DNA from: a bacterium
GTDB taxonomy: Bacteria; Thermosulfidibacterota; Thermosulfidibacteria; Thermosulfidibacterales; JALWSI01
Assembly (NCBI GenBank): GCA_027080315.1
Contig: JALWSI010000121.1
Location: 1 to 6,162 of the forward strand
DNA length: 6,162 nucleotides
Direction of reading: 5' to 3'
This document shows, in pieces, positions 1 through 6,123 of the stretch (position 1 is its first letter; every line of letters begins with the position of its first letter). The notes below the pieces were generated by a model, which ran no database searches, was not told where the DNA came from, and was given only the letters and a program-made list of their open reading frames with translations. Made by a program: the position numbers and the translations under genes.

Positions 1-1964
1 AAGAGATTTTATCTGCCAGGCTCATTGACAGGCCAATCAGGCCTCTCTTTCCCAAGGGGTTCAAAAACGAGGTGCAGGTGATTGCCTTGGTGGTCTCTTC
101 TGACGGGCATGTCTTTGCCGATGTGCCTGCTCTGATAGGCGCCTCTGCAGCCCTTTGCCTTTCCTCAATACCCTTTGCCGGTCCTGTTGGGGCGGTTCGC
201 ATAGGAAAGGTGAACGGAGAGTTTGTTGTGAATCCCACCTTGGAGCAGGTTGAGGAGGGGGTTCTGAACCTGGTGGTGGCGGGGACAGAGGAGTCCATCG
301 TGATGGTTGAGTCTCACGCCAAAGAGCTCTCTGAAGATGAGATGCTGAAGGCTCTAGAGCTGGCTCACCAGGAGATCAAGAAGATAGTGGCCCTTCAAAA
401 AGAGCTCATCTCAGGGCTGGCCAAAGAGAAGATGGAGTTTGAACCCTTCCAGGTGCCTGAAGAGCTGAAGAATAGGGTGCTTGAGACCATGGGTTCAAGG
501 ATAAAAGAGGCCCTGAACACCCTTGAGAAGAAGGCCAGGGAAGAGGCCTTGAACGCCTTGGCACAGGAGCTGGTGGCGGACTTGCCTGAGGAGGAGGATC
601 CCTCGCCCCTGCTTGAGGCGTTTCACGAGGTTGAGAGGGACCTCATGCGCAGCATGATCCTTGACGAGGGCAAGAGGGTTGACGGCAGAGGCCTGCGTGA
701 CATCAGACCCATCACCTGCGAGGTGGGGGTTCTGCCCCGGGCCCATGGCTCGGCTCTCTTCACCAGGGGGGAGACCCAGGCGTTGGTCACAACCACCTTG
801 GGCACCTCTGGAGAGGAGCAGATGCTGGACAACCTGGTGGGAGAGGACTCCAAGTCCTTCATGGTTCATTACAACTTCCCCCCCTTCTCAGTGGGAGAGG
901 TGCGGCCCATAAGGGGGGTTTCCCGCCGTGAAGTGGGGCACGGTAACCTTGCAGAGAAGGCCCTGTCGGCGGTGATCCCCGACAACGACGAGGAGTTTCC
1001 CTACACCATCAGGGTGGTCTCAGACATTCTGGAATCCAACGGCTCCTCTTCAATGGCCACTGTGTGTGGTGGCACCCTGTCTCTGATGGATGCAGGGGTT
1101 CCCATATCTGCGCCGGTGGCAGGAATTGCCATGGGGTTGGTTCTTGAAGGCGGCAGGTACGCGGTGCTCTCAGATATTTTGGGCATGGAGGATCACCTTG
1201 GTGACATGGACTTCAAGGTGGCGGGCACCGAGAAGGGGATAACCGCCCTTCAGATGGACATTAAGGTTGGGGGTATCACCCAGGAGATAATGAAAGAGGC
1301 CCTTATGCAGGCCCATGAGGGGCGCCTCTTCATTCTGGACAAGATGAAGGAGGCCCTGGACCGTCCCAGAGAAGAGATCTCTCCCTACGCCCCCAGAATA
1401 GTCACCATCCAGATAGACAAGGAGAAGATACGTGACGTTATTGGCCCGGGGGGCAAGACCATAAGGGGTATTACCGAACAGACCGGGGCCAAGATTGAGA
1501 TAGATGATAGCGGTAGGGTTGCCATTGCAGCGGTTGATATGGAGGCGGTGGAGAAGGCCAAGTCCATTATTGAGAACCTGGTTAGAGACTTTGAAGAGGG
1601 TGATGTGGTTACAGGGGTTGTTAACCGCATTGAGGACTACGGAGTCTTTGTTGAGCTTTCGCCAGGCAAGGATGGGCTTCTTCACATATCTCAGGTGAGC
1701 GCAGACAGGGTGAGGGACATTAGAGAGCACTTTGGCCTTGGGGATCAGGTGACGGTGAAGATCATGGGCATAGACGAGATGGGCCGCATAAAGCTCACCC
1801 GCCGCGGTCTTACCCCCATATTCCCCCAAGACGCCCCTGAGAAGGATTCAAGGCCTCCAAGAACCGGGCCTGGGGGCAGAAGCAGCCATAACCGGCGGGA
1901 CGATCGTGGTGATAGAGACCGCCGTCCCCGTCGTGACAGGGAGAACAGAAACCGTAACAGGTGA
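1..1964 (+). CDS. pnp: Polynucleotide phosphorylase (PNPase), 5'-truncated by window edge
   Basis: PNPase is a cytoplasmic 3'-to-5' exoribonuclease that degrades RNA using phosphate and releases nucleoside diphosphates. The frame is open from position 3 and encodes ARLIDRPIRPLFPKGF, aligning with about residue 88 of E. coli PNPase (recalled). About 87 N-terminal residues therefore lie outside, and the GTG at 72 is an internal valine, not a start. 653 residues are visible. In order they are: the end of the first RNase PH domain; the helical linker (about 300-620); the second RNase PH domain (from about 650) with SRREVGHG (921-944), the phosphate-site serines in NGSSSMA (1038-1058), and catalytic aspartates and lysine in DHLGDMDFK (1191-1217; equivalents of E. 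coli D486, D492, K494); a KH domain with GPGG (1443-1454); and an S1 domain (about 1596-1811). All key residues seen are intact. A 50-residue arginine-rich tail follows (1812-1961). An intrinsic terminator lies 13 nt downstream. In many bacteria rpsO lies just upstream of pnp; that would be outside this window. Confidence 0.98.
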   Translation, partial: EILSARLIDRPIRPLFPKGFKNEVQVIALVVSSDGHVFADVPALIGASAALCLSSIPFAGPVGAVRIGKVNGEFVVNPTLEQVEEGVLNLVVAGTEESIVMVESHAKELSEDEMLKALELAHQEIKKIVALQKELISGLAKEKMEFEPFQVPEELKNRVLETMGSRIKEALNTLEKKAREEALNALAQELVADLPEEEDPSPLLEAFHEVERDLMRSMILDEGKRVDGRGLRDIRPITCEVGVLPRAHGSALFTRGETQALVTTTLGTSGEEQMLDNLVGEDSKSFMVHYNFPPFSVGEVRPIRGVSRREVGHGNLAEKALSAVIPDNDEEFPYTIRVVSDILESNGSSSMATVCGGTLSLMDAGVPISAPVAGIAMGLVLEGGRYAVLSDILGMEDHLGDMDFKVAGTEKGITALQMDIKVGGITQEIMKEALMQAHEGRLFILDKMKEALDRPREEISPYAPRIVTIQIDKEKIRDVIGPGGKTIRGITEQTGAKIEIDDSGRVAIAAVDMEAVEKAKSIIENLVRDFEEGDVVTGVVNRIEDYGVFVELSPGKDGLLHISQVSADRVRDIREHFGLGDQVTVKIMGIDEMGRIKLTRRGLTPIFPQDAPEKDSRPPRTGPGGRSSHNRRDDRGDRDRRPRRDRENRNRNR

Positions 1965-1977
1965 GTGAATACTAACG

Positions 1978-2013
1978 GAACCGCCGCCTTTTGAATCCTG
2001 CGGCGGTTCTTTT
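1978..2013 (+). terminator. Rho-independent terminator of pnp
   Basis: A perfect 10-bp GC-rich inverted repeat, GAACCGCCGC (1978-1987) and GCGGCGGTTC (2000-2009), encloses a 12-nt loop. It is followed on the plus strand by TTTT (2010-2013), then CCC. It starts 13 nt after the pnp stop codon. On the minus strand the hairpin is followed by CGTTAGT with no T-tract, so it is a good terminator for pnp. It may only block or weakly terminate transcripts arriving from queA. Confidence 0.9.
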
Positions 2014-2052
2014 CCCTTACTCCAAACTATCTTTTTCTAATCCCATGGTGGA

Positions 2053-3096
2053 CTAAAGCACCAGCATGGCGTCTCCGTAAGAATAGACCTTGAACTCCTC
2101 TTCTATGGCACGCTGGTATGCGGCCATTATCAGCTCTCTTCCTCCAAAGGCGCACACCAACATGAGCAGGGTGGACCTTGGCAGGTGAAAGTTGGTGATG
2201 AGGTGGTCTATCACCTTTAAGCGGTATCCGGGATAGATGAAGAGATCCGTCCATCTGGAGGCAGCGGTGATCAACCCTTCAGGCTCAGCGGAGCTTTCAA
2301 GGGCCCGGGTCACCGTTGTTCCCACTGCTATTACGGGAATCCCCTCTCTCTTTGCCGCGTTGACCTTTTCCGCGGTCTCTTGGGGGATTGTGAAGAACTC
2401 CTCCTCCATCTGGTGCTCTTCAACCCTCTCGGTCTTCACGGGCTTAAAGGTTCCAGGCCCCACGTTCAGGGTGACATAGGCCGTGTCTATGCCCTTCTCT
2501 TTCAGTGAAGAGAGCATGCTGTGGGTGAAGTGGAGCCCTGCAGTGGGTGCTGCCACGGCGTATCCCTGGCTTGCAAAGACCGTTTGGTACCTCTCTTGGT
2601 CATCAGCTGAAGGGGGGCGCTGAATGTAGGGGGGCAGAGGAACCTGGCCGGTTCTCTTCAAGGCCTCTTCAAAGGAGAGCCCTTGGGAGGGCTCAAACCG
2701 CACCCTTCTTCTGCCCGTTGGCAACACCTCTTCAACCACAGCCACTATTTTAACCCCCTGTTCCTCTCCAAGTATCAGTCTTCGTCCCTCCCTCCATGCC
2801 CTGCCGGGCTTCACAAGGCACTCCCAGGTGTCTTCCTTGACCTTGTGAACCAGAAGGCACTCCACCCTGCCCCCTGTCTCTTTACGACCCAAGAGTCTTG
2901 CAGGGATCACCTTGGCGTTGTTGAGGACCATTAAGGCAGGAGAGGGCAGGTACTGGGGCAGCTGGGAGAAGTGGGTGGGTATGATCTCGCCGGTCTTCCT
3001 CTTCACCACCATGAGACGAGAGCTTCCCCGTTCTTTTGGGGGATGCTGGGCAATAAGGTGCTCTGGTAGCTGATAGGAGAATAGGCTTACCTCCAA
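2053..3096 (-). CDS. queA: S-adenosylmethionine:tRNA ribosyltransferase-isomerase
   Basis: QueA transfers and isomerises the ribosyl part of S-adenosylmethionine onto 7-aminomethyl-7-deazaguanine in tRNA, giving epoxyqueuosine, the penultimate step of queuosine synthesis in the cytoplasm. The 347-residue length is close to the family norm (about 340-360). Family signatures are present throughout: NNAKVIPARL (59-68), VPLPPYI (152-158), AVAAPTAGLHF (180-190), VTLNVGPGTFKPV (208-220), VIAVGTTVTRALES (255-268), the IYPG...TNFHLPRSTL block (287-310) and SYGDAML (339-345). The start is TTG. It aligns exactly with the recalled E. coli N-terminus (MRVTDFSFELPE versus MEVSLFSYQLPE), and an in-frame TAG lies immediately upstream, so no longer form exists. 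The start lies inside the 3' end of galU (10-nt overlap). Upstream are AAGGAG (3108-3113, spacing 11) and a weaker GGTGG (3101-3105, spacing 4). It is the last gene of the minus-strand cluster. Confidence 0.97.
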   Translation of the reverse strand: MEVSLFSYQLPEHLIAQHPPKERGSSRLMVVKRKTGEIIPTHFSQLPQYLPSPALMVLNNAKVIPARLLGRKETGGRVECLLVHKVKEDTWECLVKPGRAWREGRRLILGEEQGVKIVAVVEEVLPTGRRRVRFEPSQGLSFEEALKRTGQVPLPPYIQRPPSADDQERYQTVFASQGYAVAAPTAGLHFTHSMLSSLKEKGIDTAYVTLNVGPGTFKPVKTERVEEHQMEEEFFTIPQETAEKVNAAKREGIPVIAVGTTVTRALESSAEPEGLITAASRWTDLFIYPGYRLKVIDHLITNFHLPRSTLLMLVCAFGGRELIMAAYQRAIEEEFKVYSYGDAMLVL

Positions 3097-3962
3097 CTAT
3101 CCACCATCTCCTTCAGATACTCCCTTATCTCTTCTGCCATCTCCGGATGCTTCAAGGCGGCGTAGATCTGAGACTTTATCCATCCAATCTTGGTGCCGCA
3201 GTCTAAGTACCTTCCCTTGAAGACTATTCCATAGACACCTTGATCCTTCATTGCAGCAACCAAGGCGTCGGTTAGCTGAATCTCCCCTAAGGCGCCTCTT
3301 CCTGACTCCTCTATCTTTTCAAAGATGTCAGGGGTGAGAATGTAGCGGCCCACTATGGCCAGGTTTGAAGGGGCCTCTTCTACCGCGGGCTTCTCAACCA
3401 TCTGGGTGATCTTGAAGACCCCAGGCTCTCTCTCTTCGCCGGCAGCTATGCCGTAGCGGGGAATGAGGTGCTGGGGAACCTCCATAAGCCCGATAACCGG
3501 TTTCTGGTATCTATTCCACACCTCCATCATCTGGGCCAGCACCGGCACCTGGGCATCAACCACGTCGTCTCCCAGAAGCACCGCAAAGGACTCGTCTCCA
3601 ACGGCCTCCCTTGCGCAGAGAACAGCGTGCCCCAGGCCTAAAGCCTCTCTTTGGCGAACAAATATGCACCTTGCAAGAGAGGATATCTTCTTTATCTCTT
3701 CAAGCTCCAGGTCTTTCCCTTTCTCTTTGAGAAAGAGCTCAAGTTCTGGGGATGAGTCAAAGTGATCCTCAATAGCCCTTTTACCCCTGCCAGTAACGAA
3801 GATCATGGTCTCTATTCCCGACGAGGCTGCCTCTTCAACGGCGTACTGAATCACGGGCTTGTCCACCAGAGGGATCATCTCTTTGGGTGATGCCTTGGTT
3901 GCCGGTAAGAACCTGGTTCCCCATCCAGCCACGGGGAAGACGGCCTTTCTGAGATTCTTCAT
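3087..3962 (-). CDS. galU: UTP--glucose-1-phosphate uridylyltransferase (UDP-glucose pyrophosphorylase)
   Basis: The enzyme makes UDP-glucose and pyrophosphate from UTP and glucose-1-phosphate in the cytoplasm. UDP-glucose feeds lipopolysaccharide, capsule and other glycan synthesis. The 291-residue protein has the usual bacterial GalU length and motif order: nucleotide-binding GWGTRFLPATK (13-23) followed by KEM (27-29) and DKP (34-36), LGLGHAV (108-114), the metal-binding LLGDD (129-133), RYGI (169-172), VEKP (189-192), GEIQLTDA (226-233) and YLDCGTKIGW (252-261). These point to GalU and not to RmlA- or GlgC-type nucleotidyltransferases. The ATG start is preceded by a strong AGGGAGG Shine-Dalgarno sequence (3967-3973, 4 nt spacing) sitting between it and the stop of the upstream lipoprotein gene, 11 nt away. 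Its last 10 nt overlap the start of queA. No missing catalytic residue is apparent. Confidence 0.97.
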   Translation of the reverse strand: MKNLRKAVFPVAGWGTRFLPATKASPKEMIPLVDKPVIQYAVEEAASSGIETMIFVTGRGKRAIEDHFDSSPELELFLKEKGKDLELEEIKKISSLARCIFVRQREALGLGHAVLCAREAVGDESFAVLLGDDVVDAQVPVLAQMMEVWNRYQKPVIGLMEVPQHLIPRYGIAAGEEREPGVFKITQMVEKPAVEEAPSNLAIVGRYILTPDIFEKIEESGRGALGEIQLTDALVAAMKDQGVYGIVFKGRYLDCGTKIGWIKSQIYAALKHPEMAEEIREYLKEMVDSWR

Positions 3963-3966
3963 GGTG

Positions 3967-3973
3967 CCTCCCT
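3967..3973 (-). promoter_or_regulatory. galU: Shine-Dalgarno sequence of galU
   Basis: AGGGAGG on the minus strand, 4 nt from the galU ATG. It occupies most of the 11-nt gap after the TGA of the lipoprotein gene, so terminating ribosomes would cover it. This fits coupled translation. Confidence 0.75.
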
Positions 3974-5641
3974 TCAGTTGAGTTGCTCTATTCCGTTCTG
4001 CTTGATCTGTAGCAGAAAGGGCCTTCGTAGAGGCTTGCCCTCTTCAGAGAATCCGATGAGCCCGGTGACTCCTCTGAACCTTAGCTTTGAGAGGGGTTCG
4101 TTCATTCCCAACCGATACCACTCAATCAGGGCCTTTGCCGCGTCATAGGCCTGTGCGGCGAGGGGAGAGGGATAGGCTTTGTACTTATTTAGATACCCCA
4201 TTATGAACTCTTGCACCGGGAGGTAAAGAGAAGCCTTTGAGAAGGTGTTGCTGAAGAGAACGCTGGTTTCAGACTCTTCTGAGGTGTATAGGTGTGATGC
4301 CATTGCCCATAACGATACTCCCATAACGGTTATTCCCTCAAATTCGTGGTAGGCTATTTGAGGGATTATCAGCCGAGCCTCTTCCCAGGAACATGGGAGG
4401 AATAGGAGCTGTGGAACCTTGTGCCTGTTCTCCATCTCGTCAAATATGTCGGTAAAGTCCAAGGTTCCTTCCTGATAGGGTTTGAAGAGGATTACGGTTC
4501 CACCTTTATCCTCCCAGCTGCGTTTGAACTCCTCTGCCATCACCCTTCCAAAGGGAATATCGGGGTAGAGCACCCCAGCGGTGGTCAGCTTTAGCTCTCT
4601 CCCCGTTTCCGCCGCAAAGCCCGCCTCTTGATCTAAGATGTAAGAGGTTGAGAATAGCCAAGGGCTTATCCCCGTAAGAAAAGGGACCCTTACGAAGGGG
4701 GTTATTAAGGGTATTGATCTCTCTTCCACTTTGGGTATCACCTTCTGGATGGCAAAGGTCTCCATGCCCCCTACCACTCCCACCAGGTCTCTTGTCTCTA
4801 AGATATTGTCTATCTTCTCATCCTTTAAAACCTTGAATCCGGCCTCTTCTGCTGCAATACGCACCCCTTGTTCAACGTCTTTGCATAAAGTGGGATACGA
4901 GCTGTTCTTTGGTAGCCAAAGCCCTATGGTTGCCTCCACAGGGGTGGGGGCTTTCACCGCTGTGTTGTTTGCCTGAAGGGTGGTGGGCTTTTCTGTCTCA
5001 ATCTCAGAGGGCGATTGGGGAGGGGTCTCCCACCCTCCCAATTGCTCTGAAGAGTTGTCTTCAGAGGCCTTTGGGGGCTGTGAGGACTGTTGTTCCTCTT
5101 CCTCAATAGGTGGCTGTGAGGTGGGCTGGTATGAGAGTATCTCTTTGAGTTTCTTGTAGCTCTCTAACTGCAGGGAGTTTAGCCTCATGGTCTCTATTCT
5201 GCTGAGATACCCTGCAGCCTGGTAGTCGCTCCTCTTCTCGTGGGCCATCCAGGCCAGTTCCAGAAGAGACGCGTCTGCCCAGAGGGAGTCTGGGTATTGG
5301 GCTATCACCTTTCTGAACCTCTCCTCTGCAAGACGGGTGTAGCCCTTCTTCATGTAGAGCCTTCCCATCTCGTACCATGCCCTTCCTTGAATGGGGGTGT
5401 CTGGATAGGAGAGGGAGAGAGAGTAGTAGATTGATAAGGCCTTTTCGGTATCCCCCTGGTCTGCAAACTTTTGGGCCTTCTGGAATTGGGCCTCTGCAGG
5501 CTGGACGGCTGAAGGGGGAACAGTGGCGCTGTGTCGCACTCTTTGCTGGGTGGGTGCGCATCCCACAATAAAGGTCAACACAATAAAAAGGATCAGCTTT
5601 GCTATGCCTTTAGTACTTTGCGTAAGATACGGTGTATCCAA
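3974..5641 (-). CDS. TPR and periplasmic-binding-protein (type I) lipoprotein, LpoA-like penicillin-binding-protein activator candidate
   Basis: 555 residues. A signal peptide with hydrophobic core (about 13-26) ends in a lipobox FIVGC with lipidated Cys28; alanine at +2 fits outer-membrane sorting. Residues about 49-82 and 86-119 are two TPR-like repeats (QKAQKFADQGDTEKALSIYY; YEMGRLYMKKGYTRLAEERF), with more helical sequence to about 170. A Pro/Gln/Glu/Ser-rich low-complexity linker covers about 171-235. From about 236 to the end is a LivJ/Peripla_BP_6-like fold: ATIGLWLP, DVEQGVRIAAEEAGF, VVGGMETFAIQKVIPKVEE followed by RSIPLITP, AGVLYPDIPFGRVMAEEF and, near the end, GVTGLIGFSEEGKP. TPR plus PBP-I is the architecture of LpoA (YraM), the outer-membrane activator of PBP1A in Gammaproteobacteria. 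I infer an analogous role in peptidoglycan synthesis; a solute-binding function is the alternative. The start is TTG, supported by AGGAG (5649-5653) at 7 nt spacing; it lies 32 nt inside the upstream SPOR gene. Confidence 0.85.
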   Translation of the reverse strand: MDTPYLTQSTKGIAKLILFIVLTFIVGCAPTQQRVRHSATVPPSAVQPAEAQFQKAQKFADQGDTEKALSIYYSLSLSYPDTPIQGRAWYEMGRLYMKKGYTRLAEERFRKVIAQYPDSLWADASLLELAWMAHEKRSDYQAAGYLSRIETMRLNSLQLESYKKLKEILSYQPTSQPPIEEEEQQSSQPPKASEDNSSEQLGGWETPPQSPSEIETEKPTTLQANNTAVKAPTPVEATIGLWLPKNSSYPTLCKDVEQGVRIAAEEAGFKVLKDEKIDNILETRDLVGVVGGMETFAIQKVIPKVEERSIPLITPFVRVPFLTGISPWLFSTSYILDQEAGFAAETGRELKLTTAGVLYPDIPFGRVMAEEFKRSWEDKGGTVILFKPYQEGTLDFTDIFDEMENRHKVPQLLFLPCSWEEARLIIPQIAYHEFEGITVMGVSLWAMASHLYTSEESETSVLFSNTFSKASLYLPVQEFIMGYLNKYKAYPSPLAAQAYDAAKALIEWYRLGMNEPLSKLRFRGVTGLIGFSEEGKPLRRPFLLQIKQNGIEQLN

Positions 5642-5999
5642 TGATCTTCTCCTGCCTTTGAAGGGTTAAAAGTGTCTTCTTTAAACTTTTCTCTTCTACT
5701 GGCCCTACAAGAACTCTGTAAAGGGCCAGGTCTTTTGTTTTGTCAACCATAATGGCCCGGTATCCGTTCTCTTTCAGCCTCTTTACCAGCTGTATAGCCT
5801 TCTCTTTTTTTGCGAAGGCCCCTGCCAGTATGTAGATGCCATTCTGTATGCTTCTCGCTCTATCTTCTGTGATGAAGGTGTCCCGGTGCTCTTTAATAGC
5901 CGCCTGCTTACCAAAGGTGAATCCCGCAGCAAAAACCGCCCCGTATCCGCACAGGGCCAAAAAGAGAATGATGCGCCACTTGCCGCTTCCTATGCTCAT
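5610..5999 (-). CDS. Small membrane-anchored SPOR-domain protein
   Basis: 129 residues. A short positive N-terminus is followed by one hydrophobic segment (about 9-29, IILFLALCGYGAVFAAGFTFG) that would act as a signal anchor in the inner membrane. A short charged linker precedes a C-terminal SPOR-like domain at about 54-127: GIYILAGAFAKKEKAIQLVK, NGYRAIMVDK, and YRVLVGPVEEKSLKKTLLTL match the family pattern of an aromatic/aliphatic strand with GAF, then a central YRV-VGP strand. SPOR domains bind glycan strands lacking stem peptides and often localise proteins to division sites, so a periplasmic envelope role is inferred. The ATG is the only possible start: an in-frame TAA lies seven codons upstream with no alternative start between. 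The GGGGGA-like element at 6011-6016 is a distant (11 nt) Shine-Dalgarno candidate. It is the first gene of the minus-strand cluster, and its 3' end holds the ribosome site and start of the lipoprotein gene. The exact family member is not recognised. Confidence 0.85.
   Translation of the reverse strand: MSIGSGKWRIILFLALCGYGAVFAAGFTFGKQAAIKEHRDTFITEDRARSIQNGIYILAGAFAKKEKAIQLVKRLKENGYRAIMVDKTKDLALYRVLVGPVEEKSLKKTLLTLQRQEKIIGYTVSYAKY
5649..5653 (-). promoter_or_regulatory. Shine-Dalgarno sequence fixing the TTG start of the lipoprotein gene
   Basis: On the minus strand AGGAG lies 7 nt upstream of TTG (5641-5639), inside the SPOR gene. It supports the TTG start, which gives a complete signal peptide with lipobox. 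No ATG precedes the hydrophobic core in this frame. Confidence 0.7.
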
Positions 6000-6109
6000 C
6001 TTGTGGTCTTTCCCCCTTTACAGTTCCGCTGCTAAGCACTCACTACCACTCTCTTTTGTGGGGCTCAAGCAGGTGGAAAACTTCTTCTTAATGGCTTATA
6101 TCTTGCACT
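6000..6109. other. Divergent intergenic region
   Basis: This 110-nt non-coding gap separates the minus-strand SPOR-lipoprotein-galU-queA cluster from the plus-strand DHH-like gene. All minus-strand frames here have stops, and no tRNA or recognised RNA is visible. It holds the candidate promoters and an imperfect hairpin at 6029-6072. Confidence 0.7.
6074..6102 (+). promoter_or_regulatory. Candidate promoter of the plus-strand DHH-like gene
   Basis: TGGAAA (6074-6079, four of six to TTGACA) and TATATC (6097-6102, four of six to TATAAT) are separated by 17 nt. Transcription would begin at about 6109-6110, on the ATG itself, implying a leaderless or nearly leaderless message. The element shares bases 6097-6100 with the candidate minus-strand -10. 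The matches are weak. Confidence 0.25.
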
Positions 6110-6123
6110 ATGGAGATAATCAC
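6095..6123 (-). promoter_or_regulatory. Candidate promoter of the minus-strand four-gene cluster
   Basis: Reading the minus strand, a GTGATT -35-like hexamer (6118-6123) and TATAAG (6095-6100, five of six matches to TATAAT) are separated by 17 nt. Transcription would begin near 6088 and give a leader of about 90 nt before the SPOR gene ATG. The -35 match is poor, so this is a candidate based on spacing and position. Confidence 0.35.

Noticed and set aside
72-74. GTG at 72 as the start of PNPase
   Set aside because: The frame is open upstream to position 3 and encodes conserved PNPase sequence (ARLIDRPIRPLFPKGF). The GTG is the internal valine in NEVQVIA.
1170-1829. 219-codon antisense open frame inside pnp
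   Set aside because: It lies wholly opposite strongly conserved PNPase domains and its translation shows no recognisable domain. It is a shadow of the sense codon pattern.
1978-2009. Bidirectional terminator also ending queA transcripts
   Set aside because: On the minus strand the hairpin is followed by CGTTAGT with no T-run, so termination of queA here is not supported.
5103-5561. 152-codon minus-strand open frame overlapping the lipoprotein gene in another frame
   Set aside because: It overlaps the TPR and linker region of a well-supported gene and is rich in Arg, Pro and Gly, as expected from a shifted frame.
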